From NCBI RefSeq assembly GCF_003268655.1, contig NZ_CP029642.1, forward strand, positions 3,534,001 to 3,598,000: a stretch of DNA of 64,000 nt, read 5' to 3'. A model generated the notes under the pieces. It ran no database searches, was not told the origin of the DNA, and was given only the letters and a program-made list of their open reading frames with translations. The position numbers and the translations under genes were made by a program. Shown piece after piece: positions 18,074-30,236 of this stretch (within the stretch, counting starts at the first letter, position 1; the number at the start of each line of letters is the position of its first letter). The stretch is from Arthrobacter dokdonellae (GTDB lineage: Bacteria; Actinomycetota; Actinomycetes; Actinomycetales; Micrococcaceae).

Positions 18074-18364
18074 CTATCGGATCCCTGCGTCTGACGCCGC
18101 GCCGTCTTGCAACTGCGCGTTGTCTGCAACGATCACCACCCGGTCCTTGTCAACCGAGAAGAAGCCGCCGTCCACGGATACCGCCAGGCGGGCGCCGTTG
18201 ACGGGCTCAATGGCCAGCTCGCCCTCTGCCAAAATTGCCAGCAGGGGCGAATGGCCCGGAAGGATGCCGATCTCGCCGTCGGACGTGCGCGCCTTGACCA
18301 TCTTCGCCGCGCCGGCCCACACGTGGTGGTCCGCCGCGACGATTTCAACTTCCAGTTCGGCCAT
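18074..18364 (-). CDS. atpC: ATP synthase F1 epsilon subunit
   Basis: A 96-residue epsilon subunit of the F1 central stalk. The N-terminal beta-sandwich is recognisable (MAELEVEIVAADHHVW, GEIGILPGHSPLLAIL, VDGGFFSV). The protein is short because the C-terminal helical hairpin is reduced, as in many Actinobacteria; that helix inhibits ATP hydrolysis in other bacteria. ATG 18364 lies 2 bases after the atpD stop, so translation is coupled. Confidence 0.95.
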   Translation of the reverse strand: MAELEVEIVAADHHVWAGAAKMVKARTSDGEIGILPGHSPLLAILAEGELAIEPVNGARLAVSVDGGFFSVDKDRVVIVADNAQLQDGAASDAGIR

Positions 18365-18366
18365 GG

Positions 18367-20812
<2,446 letters not shown>

Positions 20813-20882
20813 ACTTTTCCTTTCCTAAATTCCCGGTTGGCCTGGCGGGGAAGGTGCCCCGCCAGGACCAACAGACGTAAAG

Positions 20883-22520
20883 TCAGCGCTTCTGCTTGAC
20901 GATCTTCTCTTGGTCGACGTCGGAACCGGCCAGGGCGTCGTGCTCCTCGTGTCCGGCACCGACCAGCTGGTCGCCGCCGGCACCGAAGAAGCCGGCCTTG
21001 AAGTCCGTGATGGCTGTCTTGAGCGCATCGACGGTCTCGTCGGCCATGACATTGGTCTGGGCGAGCGTGGTCAGGATGGACGTGGTGTGGCGCAGGTGCT
21101 CCAGGAATTCCTTCTCGAACCGCGTGACGTCGTGGACCGGGATATCATCCAGATAGCCGTTGGTGCCGGCCCAGATGGAGACGACCTGGTCTTCCACCGG
21201 GAACGGTGCGTACTGGCCCTGCTTGAGCAGTTCCATCAGGCGCGCACCGCGGGTCAGCTGCTGCTTGGAGGCGGCGTCCAGGTCCGAGGCAAACATGGCA
21301 AATGCCTGCATGTCGCGGTACTGGGCCAGTTCCAGCTTCAACGTACCGGAAACCTTCTTCATCGACTTCACCTGTGCAGCACCGCCGACGCGGGAGACCG
21401 ATACACCGACATCCACGGCGGGGCGCTGGTTGGCGTTGAAGAGGTCAGACTGCAGGAAGATCTGGCCATCGGTGATGGATATCACGTTGGTCGGGATGTA
21501 GGCGGAGACGTCGTTCGCCTTGGTTTCGATGATCGGCAGGCCGGTCATCGACCCGGCACCGAGCTCGTCAGAGAGCTTGGCACAACGCTCCAGCAGGCGG
21601 GAGTGCAGGTAGAACACGTCACCCGGGTAGGCCTCGCGTCCCGGCGGGCGCCGCAGCAGCAGGGACACGGCACGGTAGGCTTCCGCCTGCTTGGACAGGT
21701 CGTCAAAGACCACCAGCACGTGCTTGCCCTGGTACATCCAGTGCTGGCCGATGGCCGAACCGGCGTACGGGGCCAAGTACTTGAAGCCTGCGGGGTCGGA
21801 GGCCGGGGACGCCACGATGGTGGTGTACTCAAGTGCGCCGTGGTCTTCCAGTGTCTGGCGGACGGCGGCGATGGTCGACGCCTTCTGGCCGATGGCAACG
21901 TACACGCAGCGGACCTGCTTGTTCGTGTCGTTGGTGGCCCAGTTGGCCTTCTGGTTGATGATCGTGTCAACGGCCAGGGCGGTCTTGCCCGTCTGGCGGT
22001 CACCGATGATCAGCTGACGCTGGCCACGGCCGATCGGGATCATTGCGTCGATGGCCTTCAGGCCGGTCTGCATGGGCTCGTGGACGCTCTTGCGCTCGGT
22101 CACGCCGGGCGCCTGGAGTTCCAGGGCGCGGGTGGTCTCGGCCACGATCTCGCCCAGGTCGTCGATGGGTGCGCCCAGGGGGTCGACCACGCGGCCCAGG
22201 AAGGCGTCGCCCACAGGGACGGACAGGATTTCACCGGTGCGGTGGACTTCCTGGCCTTCTTCAATGCCGGTGAAGTCGCCGAGGACGATGACACCGATCT
22301 CGCGGACGTCGAGGTTCTGGGCCAGGCCCAGCGTGCCGTCTTCGAAGCGAAGCAGCTCGTTGGCCATGACGGAGGGAAGTCCCTCCACACGGGCAATGCC
22401 ATCGCCGGCCGTGGTAACCCGGCCAACCTCAACGCGTTCGGCGTTGCCCGGTTCGTAGGACGCCGCGAAGTCATTCAACGCAATACGGACGTCGTCGGCG
22501 TTGATGGTCAATTCGGCCAT
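20883..22520 (-). CDS. atpA: ATP synthase F1 alpha subunit
   Basis: A 545-residue regulatory subunit. Walker A is [10 protein letters not shown] (~175), the Walker B region is [11 protein letters not shown] (~267) and the alpha-signature [14 protein letters not shown] (~370) is complete. The C-terminal ~35 residues after the family's normal end are acidic and end in a basic QKR; a short C-terminal extension is known in actinobacterial AtpA, including mycobacteria, where it suppresses ATP hydrolysis. Whether this one does so is inference. Start at ATG 22520. Confidence 0.98.
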   Translation of the reverse strand: MAELTINADDVRIALNDFAASYEPGNAERVEVGRVTTAGDGIARVEGLPSVMANELLRFEDGTLGLAQNLDVREIGVIVLGDFTGIEEGQEVHRTGEILSVPVGDAFLGRVVDPLGAPIDDLGEIVAETTRALELQAPGVTERKSVHEPMQTGLKAIDAMIPIGRGQRQLIIGDRQTGKTALAVDTIINQKANWATNDTNKQVRCVYVAIGQKASTIAAVRQTLEDHGALEYTTIVASPASDPAGFKYLAPYAGSAIGQHWMYQGKHVLVVFDDLSKQAEAYRAVSLLLRRPPGREAYPGDVFYLHSRLLERCAKLSDELGAGSMTGLPIIETKANDVSAYIPTNVISITDGQIFLQSDLFNANQRPAVDVGVSVSRVGGAAQVKSMKKVSGTLKLELAQYRDMQAFAMFASDLDAASKQQLTRGARLMELLKQGQYAPFPVEDQVVSIWAGTNGYLDDIPVHDVTRFEKEFLEHLRHTTSILTTLAQTNVMADETVDALKTAITDFKAGFFGAGGDQLVGAGHEEHDALAGSDVDQEKIVKQKR

Positions 22521-22635
22521 CTGCAGTCCCTGCTCTCCTATTTCGCGATCACCGCAAGTCTGCGGTGACCTAGCTTTCGCACCATTCCCGTCCTGGTGGG
22601 CGGGCGGTTTGGTTTCTTACTATTTGTGCCTGCGG

Positions 22636-23478
22636 CTATCCAGCCAGCTGGCGGCGCAGTTCGCCCAAGCGGGCCATGACGGAGGCATCCACTACCTCGT
22701 CACCAACCTGGACGCGAACCCCGCCGATGAGTGCCGGGTCAACGCGGACGTTGACGTTCAGCTCACGGCCGTAAAGGGAGTTGAGTCCGCGCTGCAGCCG
22801 GTCCAGCTGCGCGGTGTCCATCGGACGGCTCACGGTGACGTTGGCTATCCAGCGCTGCTGGCGTGCCGCCGCCAAGTTGGCGAACCGTTCAATGAGCTTG
22901 ACGGCCTTCAGGCCGCGCGGGTTGACCACTGCCTGGCGGATCAGCACCTGGGATTCCTGGCTCGCGCCGGGAACCAATTTCAGGGCCAGGTCCGCCTTTG
23001 CAGACTCGCTTGCCTGCTGCTCCACCAAGGCGTGCTGCACCTCGTGGCTGGATTCAACGGCCTGGTTGAAGGAGAACAGCTCGTTCTCCAACGTTGTCAG
23101 GGCACTCAGGCCGGAAACGGAGTGGCCGGAGCTGACGGACGAGCTCCGATTTTCTGCAACGGCAATGACCACAGTTGCGGCCAAGGTCTCGAGTGCATCG
23201 CCGAGGTCACGTGCATCGCTCCAGCGCGCTGCAGCCAGGCGCCCAACGATCGTCTCCGCCTCGGCGGAGACCTTGCCCTTGAGCAGTGCGGTGACCAGCG
23301 CCGACTTTTCAGCACCCGTGCGGGACGGGTCAGTGAGCGACCGGCGCAGGCCGGCCGAGCTGTCCAGAATCGCCAGGATGGAAAAAAGTTCCTGGGCCAA
23401 GGACAGCGACGCCGTCGGAAGCGTCGGTTCCAGCTGGCCCAATGCTGTGCTCAGCGATTCGCTCGATACGCCTGCCAT
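22636..23478 (-). CDS. atpH: ATP synthase F1 delta subunit
   Basis: A 280-residue peripheral-stalk subunit joining the b subunits to the top of F1. The C-terminal signature KLIERFANLAAARQQRWIA and VSRPMDTAQLDRL, and the terminal GGVRVQVGDEVVDASV, are typical. It is longer than the ~180-residue E. coli protein but normal for Micrococcaceae. Its ATG at 23478 shares one base with the atpF stop codon, so translation is coupled. Confidence 0.96.
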   Translation of the reverse strand: MAGVSSESLSTALGQLEPTLPTASLSLAQELFSILAILDSSAGLRRSLTDPSRTGAEKSALVTALLKGKVSAEAETIVGRLAAARWSDARDLGDALETLAATVVIAVAENRSSSVSSGHSVSGLSALTTLENELFSFNQAVESSHEVQHALVEQQASESAKADLALKLVPGASQESQVLIRQAVVNPRGLKAVKLIERFANLAAARQQRWIANVTVSRPMDTAQLDRLQRGLNSLYGRELNVNVRVDPALIGGVRVQVGDEVVDASVMARLGELRRQLAG

Positions 23479-24038
23479 TACTTCGTTGCACCTTCGCTCT
23501 GCTTTTCCAGGTCAGCCAGGAAGCGGTCGACCACGCGGCTGGCACGGGCGTCGTCGTCGAGTGACTCGCCCACAATGCGTCCTGCCAGCGTAGTGGCCAG
23601 CGAGCCGACCTCGGAGCGGAGCGAGACAACAGCGGCCTGCCGCTCGGCGGCGATCGCCGTCTGTGCCTGTTCCGTGATGCGGGCAGACTCGGAGGCAGCC
23701 TTTTCCTTCAGGTCCGCCAGGATCTGGGCACCTTCGGCGCGGGCTTCCTCACGGATGCGGTTTGCCTCCGTACGGGCGTCGACCAGCTGCTGCTTGTACT
23801 CGTCGAGTGCAGCGGAGGCTTCCGCCTGCGCCTTCTCGGCCTTCGCAATTCCGCCTTCAATGGCTTCGGTGCGGTCCGCATAGGTCTTCTCAAACATCGG
23901 GACAACGAACTTGACCACGATGAACATGAGAATGGCGAAGCCGACAGCCACAACCAGCAATTCAGACCAGTTGACGGACAGAGGGCTGGGCGCAGCATCC
24001 GCCGCGTTGGCGGAGGCTAAAACCATGAGGTTATTCAT
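23478..24038 (-). CDS. atpF: ATP synthase Fo b subunit
   Basis: A 186-residue stator subunit. One membrane segment (VNWSELLVVAVGFAILMFIV, about residues 22-45) is followed by a long charged coiled-coil helix rich in Ala, Glu and Arg. The N-terminal MNNLMVLASANAADAA resembles the signal-like start of actinobacterial b subunits. A single b-type gene is present, so a homodimer is expected. It is 48 bases after atpE and overlaps atpH by one base. Confidence 0.96.
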   Translation of the reverse strand: MNNLMVLASANAADAAPSPLSVNWSELLVVAVGFAILMFIVVKFVVPMFEKTYADRTEAIEGGIAKAEKAQAEASAALDEYKQQLVDARTEANRIREEARAEGAQILADLKEKAASESARITEQAQTAIAAERQAAVVSLRSEVGSLATTLAGRIVGESLDDDARASRVVDRFLADLEKQSEGATK

Positions 24039-24086
24039 ATTTCACCCGTCCTTTTCTACTCGTATGTTGAAGGATCGCAGTTCTCT

Positions 24087-24305
24087 TTACTTGAGAACGA
24101 ACGCAAACACGAGGCCAAGGATGGCGAGGGCTTCGGTCAGGGCCAGGCCCAGGAACGCGAGGGGCTGGAGAACACGCTGGGCCTCCGGCTGGCGTGCAAC
24201 GCCGTTGATGTAGGCGGCGAAGACCAGGCCGACGCCGATGGCTCCACCAATCGCGGACAGACCGTAACCGATGAGGTTCAGCGAGCCGTTGATATTTCCC
24301 GTCAT
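24087..24305 (-). CDS. atpE: ATP synthase Fo c subunit
   Basis: A 72-residue hairpin of two membrane helices that forms the proton-driven ring. The first helix has the glycine-rich [10 protein letters not shown], the loop has the conserved RQPE, and the second has the ion-carrying glutamate in [12 protein letters not shown]. The motif suits H+ rather than Na+ coupling. ATG 24305 is chosen over 24320 because GGAAAC-type spacing to GAAAGGA is good and the protein then starts MTGNING. Confidence 0.97.
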   Translation of the reverse strand: MTGNINGSLNLIGYGLSAIGGAIGVGLVFAAYINGVARQPEAQRVLQPLAFLGLALTEALAILGLVFAFVLK

Positions 24306-24381
24306 TGTGTTTCCTTTCAAGATGCCCGTAGGCAGGTTGTTTGGTTCAAGTTATCCCCCGCGGGGAATTCTTTTGGTGCGG

Positions 24382-25176
24382 TCAGTGGCTGTCCGCGTGG
24401 ACAGCGCCTTCAATGTAGATTGCGGTCAGCAGGACAAAGACGTAGGCCTGCAGGACCATGATCAACGCTTCGAGCATGTACATGGCCGTTGCTCCGGCCA
24501 GTACCAGGATTGAGGTTCCCTTCAGCAGCCAGCTTTCCTGGGCGATCAGGAACTCGATGCCGGAGCCCGCGATCAGGACGATCAGGTGGCCGGCCAGCAT
24601 CGTGGCGAAGAGACGGAGGCTGTGCGTCATGGGGCGGACGACGAAGTTCGAGATGATCTCGATCGGCACCACGAGCGGCAGGATGTACCACGGCACGCCG
24701 GAGGGCACCACTGCCAGCTTGAAGTACCGCAGGCCGTTTTCCTTCAGGCCCACGCCGATCCAGATCACATAGACCAGCAGTGCCAGGAAATAGGCGCCGG
24801 TCACATGCGAGAAGCTGGGGAGCTGGATCCACGGGATGGTGCCGTAGAGGTTGTTCAGCAGGATGAAGAAGAACAACGAGAACAGCAGCGGCACGTATTT
24901 CTTGAAGTCCTTGGCCCCGATGACGTCCTTGCCAACGGAGTTGCGCACAAATCCATATGCCATTTCGCCGGCAAACTGCAGCCTGCCCGGAACCAGCTGG
25001 CCCTTTCGGGCGGCCGCTACGAAGAACCAGGCGATGATCACGACGGAAAGCAGCACCAGCGCCATCTGCTTGGTGAATTCAAAACCGCCGATGGTGAAAA
25101 ACGGGGCCAGATGGCTGGTGACGCTGGGCGGGGTGAAGCTTCCACCATCTTGGGCGGGGAGCGTAAGCGCGATCAA
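24382..25176 (-). CDS. atpB: ATP synthase Fo a subunit
   Basis: A 264-residue membrane subunit forming the proton half-channels beside the c-ring. The essential arginine is in SLRLFATMLAGHL (~195), and the terminal LQAYVFVLLTAIYI is typical. The N-terminus has the usual TSHLAPFFTIGGFEF. Length is normal. It lies 97 bases after the small AtpZ-like gene and 76 bases before atpE. Confidence 0.97.
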   Translation of the reverse strand: MIALTLPAQDGGSFTPPSVTSHLAPFFTIGGFEFTKQMALVLLSVVIIAWFFVAAARKGQLVPGRLQFAGEMAYGFVRNSVGKDVIGAKDFKKYVPLLFSLFFFILLNNLYGTIPWIQLPSFSHVTGAYFLALLVYVIWIGVGLKENGLRYFKLAVVPSGVPWYILPLVVPIEIISNFVVRPMTHSLRLFATMLAGHLIVLIAGSGIEFLIAQESWLLKGTSILVLAGATAMYMLEALIMVLQAYVFVLLTAIYIEGAVHADSH

Positions 25177-25273
25177 CGCGTTTCCTCTCTGCAGAGTCCA
25201 TAATTGGGCTGGTTTTCGGGAACTGGGGCGGAAAACGCCCCGATGCCCCCAACGTTATTGAAAAGGTGTGGTG

Positions 25274-25585
25274 TCACGGATGCTCAGTCCCATTGCCGTC
25301 GGGCGCGGATGGCCGTTCATCCGCACGCTTGGACCGTGTTATTCCGAAGCGACGTGCAAAGGACAAGTAGAAACCGCCGGTGAGACCTGCGAATGCCCCG
25401 GCCAGAACTATCCAGTGTGTTCCGAGCAAAATATCCAGAACCCAGCCTATCAAACTCCAGACGACAATTCCGCCAATAATGTAGCTAAAGACGATCATCC
25501 CGGAGTTGTATCCGCCGTTGCCGTCGGGCCTGTCGGGCCTGCCGGACGCCGCCGAATACTTGTCCGCGGGACCCCCACCACTCAT
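25274..25585 (-). CDS. Small membrane protein of the ATP synthase operon (AtpZ/AtpI-like)
   Basis: A 103-residue protein with two membrane helices: YIIGGIVVWSLIGWVLD and WIVLAGAFAGLTGGFYLSF. The GxxxWxxIGWxLD pattern and position directly before atpB match the AtpZ/AtpI accessory proteins thought to help Mg2+ supply or c-ring assembly. The N-terminal ~30 residues are polar. ATG 25585 overlaps the stop of the next upstream gene (ATGA), so translation is coupled. Confidence 0.8.
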   Translation of the reverse strand: MSGGGPADKYSAASGRPDRPDGNGGYNSGMIVFSYIIGGIVVWSLIGWVLDILLGTHWIVLAGAFAGLTGGFYLSFARRFGITRSKRADERPSAPDGNGTEHP

Positions 25586-26067
25586 GACGGATCCGTTTCG
25601 GACGGCGGGTCGACGGGGTCGTTGTAAAGTTGCAGGCGCTGGCGGCTGAACGTGACCACTTCCGTCGCCTGCCATAGCAAAACCACCACGACGCCGGCCG
25701 CGGCGAACCATGGCCCGTTCAGCCATGTGGGGGCGCCCAGGGTGAAGAGGATGACGGCGAAGCCCACCACCTTCACCAGGTAGGTCACCATGAAGACGCC
25801 GATGGCCCCGGATGGGTTCTTCCGGCCGTAGATGTGTCCCACCAGGAGGCTGAGGCCGAAGAAGGCCACCACCACCACGGAACCGAAAACCACACTGCCG
25901 ACGCCGGACCAGCCGGTCACGGCCAGTGCGGCGACGGCAAGTGCCACCGTAGCGGCCGCTGCGACCAGCAGGCATTTGTTGAGGATGTTGAGCCACGGGG
26001 TCGCAGAGGGGCCGGCCGTCTGGACGGGTCCCCGAACTGCGCCGTGGGGGGCTCTCTTATCCTTCAT
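25582..26067 (-). CDS. ATP synthase protein I-like membrane protein
   Basis: A 161-residue protein with four hydrophobic segments between residues ~25 and 135, flanked by charged tails, resembling the actinobacterial ATP-synthase-protein-I homologue found first in the atp operon. The stretch GRKNPSGAIGVFMVTYLVKVV is characteristic of this group in Micrococcaceae. Sequence conservation is weak in the family, so the call rests partly on position. Start ATG 26067 gives a normal N-terminus (MKDKRAPHG). It is separated by 155 bases from the WecA-like gene. Confidence 0.75.
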   Translation of the reverse strand: MKDKRAPHGAVRGPVQTAGPSATPWLNILNKCLLVAAAATVALAVAALAVTGWSGVGSVVFGSVVVVAFFGLSLLVGHIYGRKNPSGAIGVFMVTYLVKVVGFAVILFTLGAPTWLNGPWFAAAGVVVVLLWQATEVVTFSRQRLQLYNDPVDPPSETDPS

Positions 26068-26221
26068 AGAAACTCTCTTCACAAAAGGCTTTTTTCGCAC
26101 GAAAGCCAATGAAACGCAAGGGCGGAATTCGCCAGAAACAATTCTACACGAGATAGAACGAGCGGCCGACCCGCCCTGGGCCTGCCCCTGTCCGGCGCGA
26201 GCCGCTTTCTGGCCCGTGCCG

Positions 26222-27265
26222 CTAACGCGCCCGAGCCGCGGCCTTGCGGCGAAAGTGCCGTTGGAACAAGGTGGGCGTGCGCAGGTACAGCAGCACCACC
26301 AGCACACATACGGCCGTGGCAGTCACCTGGACAAGGCTGTCGCCCTGGGCGGCGACAATGCCGAGCACACCGACCACCACGGTCGCCGCGCAGACCACTC
26401 CCGTGGACTGCAGGTGGCTGAGCCCGACGATGTTCAGGCGCTGATACACGTGCTGGCGGTGCGAGGCGTACCACCGCTCGCCTGCCAGCAGCCGGCGCAG
26501 AAACGTCACGAACGTGTCCACGAGGTAGATCAGCACGGGCGAGAAAATGTATTCCACGGGCACATGGGCCAGGAAGGCTGCCATCGCGGTGACGGAAATG
26601 GCGGCGCCGAGCAGGTAGCTTCCCACGTCCCCCATGAAGACCTTGTTCCGCGCGAGGTTCCAGGGCAGGAACCCGGCAAAGGCCGCGGCGATCGCCACTC
26701 CGGCGTAGACCAGCCACTGGTGGCCGGTGGCGGCGCCGCCAAAGGCGTAGAAGCCGCCCACGAGCAGCCCGTGGGTTCCGGAGATGCCGTCCATGCCGTC
26801 CATGAAGTTCGTGACGTTCACATAGGCGGCGACGGCGACGGCGCCCGCCGGAATCCACCACATCTGCTGGGCCCCGGGGTCTATGATGGCCACGGCCGCA
26901 GTGGCCAGGGCACCCACCACCAGCTGCAGTCCGGCGCGCAGGCCGATGGCCAGCCCGCGGATGTCCTCCACCCAGCCGATGGCGGCCGCACAGAGGCAGG
27001 CCGACAGGATGACAACGAGCGTTGCGCGGGCCTGGCCGGCGCCGCTTCCCAGGGGCAGGAAGGCGGCCACGGCCAGGGCGGCAGGCAGGGCGACCGCCGT
27101 CGTAATTCCCATGCCACGGATGGTGGGGCTCTGGTGTGAGCTGCGGGCGTTGGGCACGTCCAGCACGCCGGCCCGGACCAGGAGCGGGCGGACCACCGCG
27201 GGCAGGCCCACGGCGAGAATCAGGGCGACGGCGGCCACGGCGGCCGAGGCAGTCCAGGTACCCAT
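26222..27265 (-). CDS. WecA-type undecaprenyl-phosphate sugar-1-phosphate transferase
   Basis: A 347-residue polytopic enzyme of the MraY/WecA family that loads a sugar-1-phosphate, usually GlcNAc-1-P, onto decaprenyl/undecaprenyl phosphate at the inner face of the membrane. Motifs: VPNARSSHQSPTIRGMG near the N-terminus, GWVEDIRGL with the metal aspartate (~95), VTNFMDGMDG (~165), FMGDVGSYLLG (~220) and the C-terminal HRQHVYQR. In mycobacteria the homologue rfe/wecA starts arabinogalactan linker synthesis in this same place before atpB. Its ATG shares one base with the stop of the upstream capD-like gene. Confidence 0.92.
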   Translation of the reverse strand: MGTWTASAAVAAVALILAVGLPAVVRPLLVRAGVLDVPNARSSHQSPTIRGMGITTAVALPAALAVAAFLPLGSGAGQARATLVVILSACLCAAAIGWVEDIRGLAIGLRAGLQLVVGALATAAVAIIDPGAQQMWWIPAGAVAVAAYVNVTNFMDGMDGISGTHGLLVGGFYAFGGAATGHQWLVYAGVAIAAAFAGFLPWNLARNKVFMGDVGSYLLGAAISVTAMAAFLAHVPVEYIFSPVLIYLVDTFVTFLRRLLAGERWYASHRQHVYQRLNIVGLSHLQSTGVVCAATVVVGVLGIVAAQGDSLVQVTATAVCVLVVLLYLRTPTLFQRHFRRKAAARAR

Positions 27266-29148
27266 CAGGCACCTGCCGCGACGTCGCCGTCGGACTCGTC
27301 AATGCTGGGCGCGGCGTCGCCTGCCTCTTCATGGCAGCGTTTCAGCCACAGCTCCAGGTCGAGGTCGGCGGGCGCCAGCGGGCGCGCGTGGGTGTGGGAG
27401 ATCTTGGGGTGGCCGTCGGGGTTGTTGACCTCGTCGTCGCCGGTGAGCTGCTCGTGGAGCTTCTCGGAAGGGCGCAGGCCGGTGATCTTGATGTCGATCT
27501 TCTTCCCGGACATGGCGATCATGCGCCGGGCCACGTCCATGATGCGCACGGGCTCGCCCATGTCCAGGATGAGCACGTCACCGCCGTGTCCAATGGCACC
27601 GGCCTGGATGACCAGCTGGCAGGCCTCGGGGATGGTCATGAAGAAGCGCGTGACATCGGGATGCGTGACCGTGACCGGGCCGCCCTTGTTGATCTGGTCT
27701 GTGAACAGCGGCAGCATGGAGCCGCGGCTGCCGATCACGTTGCCGAAACGGACGGAGACGTAGCGCTTGCCGGTCTCCCCCGCCATCCATGACGTCAGCT
27801 TTTCCGCCGCCCGCTTGGAGTGCCCCAGTGCCGTGGTGGGGCTGGCAGCCTTGTCCGTGGAGACGTTGACGAACGTTTCCACGTCGACGCTGCGCGCCGC
27901 GGCCAGCACGTTGAGGCTGCCAAGGACGTTGGTCTGCCAGCCTTCCTTCGGATACATCTGCAGCAGCGGCGCGTGCTTGAGGGCGGCGGCGTGGAACACC
28001 ACCTCGGGGCGCCGCTTGGCAAAGATCTCCTCGAGGGCATCGGCGTCGCGGATGTCCGCCAGCACCGTGGAATTGTCATTGAGCAGGCCGTGGCCAAAAA
28101 TGGACAGCTGCGTGTGCTGCAGGCCGGTTTCATCGCGGTCCAGCATGATGAGCTCGGCCGGGTTGAAGCCGTGCAGCTGGCGGCACAGTTCGGAGCCGAT
28201 CGAGCCGCCGGCGCCGGTCACCAGGACCCGCTTGCCCGTGACGTAGCCGGCGATCTGGTCAACTTGGATGTCCACCGGGCGGCGGCCGATCAGGTCCTCG
28301 ACGTCGATTTCGCGGAAGTCGGTGAGCCCGCCCGTGTTGTCGCGGTTGGTATTGGCGGTCAGCATTTCCTGCAGCGGCGGAAGGACCAGCACCTTCACGC
28401 CCAGCCCGGAGACGGAATCGGAGATCTCCCGGATGCGCTCCGAGTCGATGTGGGCCATGGCCAGCACCACCACGGTGGATTTGGTGCGCTTGATGATCTC
28501 GGGCAGTTCGTCGCCGCGGCCCAGCACCCCGACCGAGCTCAGGCGCAGGTGCTTTTTGGCGGTGTCGTCGTCGATCAGGCCCACGGGCACGTAGGGCGAT
28601 TCCCGGTCCTGGACCATGCGGGTCACGAGCGAGTTGCCGAGGAAGCCTGCCCCGTAGATCAGGGTCTTCTGGGCTTCCTCGCCAAAGGTGGGCTTGCCCT
28701 CGACGTAAAGTCGCTTGGCATAGCGGACCGCCGCCATGATCAGGGCGGCAAAAGGAAACGCAATGGCGCTGACGGACCGGGCAATGTGGATTTCCTGCAC
28801 GGTGAGGAACAGGAAGACGGCGGCTACGGTGGCCACGATCAACGTGGTGGCCACCAGCACCCGGGCCTCGTGGATGCTGCCAAAGGTGTAGCGGCCACGG
28901 TAGAGCGAGAGCGACCAGCCGGCAATAAGCTGCGTGGCCACCGCCACGACGATGAGCAGCACCAGGCCGCCGGGGTTGATCAGCCTGACGTCGAGCTCGT
29001 ATCGCAGCAGCACGGCGAGCAGCAGGGCCGCGGCCCACGACAGGGAATCCAGGATCGCCTGCGACCACAGCCACAGCCGTGGCTTGGCATCGCCTTCGGG
29101 GGGCGTGGCTCCGGATTTCCCTGGTGCTGTGTCGCTCGTCGTATTCAA
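27265..29148 (-). CDS. CapD/FlaA1-family membrane NDP-sugar epimerase-dehydratase
   Basis: A 627-residue protein. The first ~140 residues have four membrane helices, then a first Rossmann domain (YGAGFLGNSLV) and a second SDR-type domain (LVTGAGGSIGSELCRQ ~311). The catalytic region has STDKAASPTTALGHSKRAAEK (~430), where the usual short-chain Tyr is replaced, as in WbpM/FlaA1 4,6-dehydratases. It likely makes a deoxy- or keto-sugar nucleotide for surface glycan, upstream of the WecA-like step. Start is uncertain: TTG 29148 is chosen because no ATG or GTG fits between the divergent gene and the conserved region. Confidence 0.88.
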   Translation of the reverse strand: MNTTSDTAPGKSGATPPEGDAKPRLWLWSQAILDSLSWAAALLLAVLLRYELDVRLINPGGLVLLIVVAVATQLIAGWSLSLYRGRYTFGSIHEARVLVATTLIVATVAAVFLFLTVQEIHIARSVSAIAFPFAALIMAAVRYAKRLYVEGKPTFGEEAQKTLIYGAGFLGNSLVTRMVQDRESPYVPVGLIDDDTAKKHLRLSSVGVLGRGDELPEIIKRTKSTVVVLAMAHIDSERIREISDSVSGLGVKVLVLPPLQEMLTANTNRDNTGGLTDFREIDVEDLIGRRPVDIQVDQIAGYVTGKRVLVTGAGGSIGSELCRQLHGFNPAELIMLDRDETGLQHTQLSIFGHGLLNDNSTVLADIRDADALEEIFAKRRPEVVFHAAALKHAPLLQMYPKEGWQTNVLGSLNVLAAARSVDVETFVNVSTDKAASPTTALGHSKRAAEKLTSWMAGETGKRYVSVRFGNVIGSRGSMLPLFTDQINKGGPVTVTHPDVTRFFMTIPEACQLVIQAGAIGHGGDVLILDMGEPVRIMDVARRMIAMSGKKIDIKITGLRPSEKLHEQLTGDDEVNNPDGHPKISHTHARPLAPADLDLELWLKRCHEEAGDAAPSIDESDGDVAAGA

Positions 29149-29334
29149 CGTGATTCGTAGTCCGTTTTCTGCCCGTAATTTACCGGTACGCTTTTGCGTC
29201 TGAAATTGCTCTACAGCCCATTCGATGCGGGCTGTACTAAAGTGGTAGCTGTTAAAGATAGTAATCGCTTCAGGCGATGACCCACCGCCAACCCGCGCCG
29301 CGTGCCCCTGACCCGGCCGAGAGGATCCAAGGAC

Positions 29335-30234
29335 TTGCAAAATTCCGTAGCCGTGGCTGCCGTCACCTTTGACCGGCCAGGGGACGTACGCACGTTGCTG
29401 GGGGCCCTCTCACGGCAGACCCATGCACCCCGGTCCATTTCACTGGTGGATTCGGGCACGCAGCCGGTGGACCACATCGCGGCGGAAGCGCCCGTCACCG
29501 TCACCTACCTGCGCTCCGAGGCCAATCTGGGCGGGGCCGGCGGGTTCTCCTTTGCCATCCTCAGCGCCCTGGCGTCCGGCGCGGAGTGGGTGTGGATCAT
29601 GGACGACGACGCGCACCCGGAGGATCCCACGTGTCTGGCGACCCTGCTCGAAGCAGCAGAAAGCCGTGGGCTGGACGTGGTGGTTCCGCTGATCGTGGCG
29701 CCGGGCGATCCCGCCAAGCTGTCGTTCCCCTTCCGCCTGGACGGCCACCTGACCCATGAGCGCTCCGTGGTGGCGCCGCTGGGCCTGATTGAAAACGTGG
29801 GCCAGTTCTTCAACGGCGCACTGATCCGGGCCGACGTGTTTTTCAAGGTGGGCCTGCCGGACCTGCGCCTGTTCATCCGCGGCGACGAAGTAGACTTCAT
29901 GCTGCGCCTGCGCCGGGCCGGCATCAAGTTTGGCACCGTCACCACCGTGGCGCTGACCCACCCCGCGGGCTGGGGCGAGGTGCACGAAATCATGGGCGAC
30001 CGCTTCCACGTGCTGGTCCCGGAGACGCCTTTCAAGCGCTTTTACTACTTCCGCAACCGCGGCTACCTCACGCGCCGGCACCTACGGCTGAAGTCCTTTG
30101 TGGCCGACGCCGTGGGATATCCGCTGTATTTCCTGGGCCGCGGTGACGTCAGGGGCCTGGCGAAATGGGCCGGGGCCTATGGGGCCGGGCTGCGCGGGGC
30201 CAAGTTTGGGCCGTTGAAGGACCAGAAGTTTTAG
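29335..30234 (+). CDS. Family 2 glycosyltransferase, GlfT-like
   Basis: About 299 residues with the GT-A fold. It begins at once with VAAVTFDRPGDVRTLLGALS, contains NLGGAGGFSFAI (nucleotide-sugar loop), the WVWIMDDDAHPE metal motif (~90) and RGDEVDFMLRLRRAG, which supplies the general base. This pattern matches galactofuranosyltransferase-type GlfT1/GlfT2 relatives. The acceptor is unknown. The start is not certain: TTG 29335 or GTG 29302. It is divergent from the capD-like gene (187 bases apart) and is followed after 2 bases by a second such enzyme. Confidence 0.85.
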   Translation: MQNSVAVAAVTFDRPGDVRTLLGALSRQTHAPRSISLVDSGTQPVDHIAAEAPVTVTYLRSEANLGGAGGFSFAILSALASGAEWVWIMDDDAHPEDPTCLATLLEAAESRGLDVVVPLIVAPGDPAKLSFPFRLDGHLTHERSVVAPLGLIENVGQFFNGALIRADVFFKVGLPDLRLFIRGDEVDFMLRLRRAGIKFGTVTTVALTHPAGWGEVHEIMGDRFHVLVPETPFKRFYYFRNRGYLTRRHLRLKSFVADAVGYPLYFLGRGDVRGLAKWAGAYGAGLRGAKFGPLKDQKF

Positions 30235-30236
30235 CC

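Noticed and set aside
29302..29335. GTG 29302 as the sure start of the first glycosyltransferase
   Set aside because: No ribosome-binding site precedes it and the added residues are unlike the family start; kept only as an alternative.
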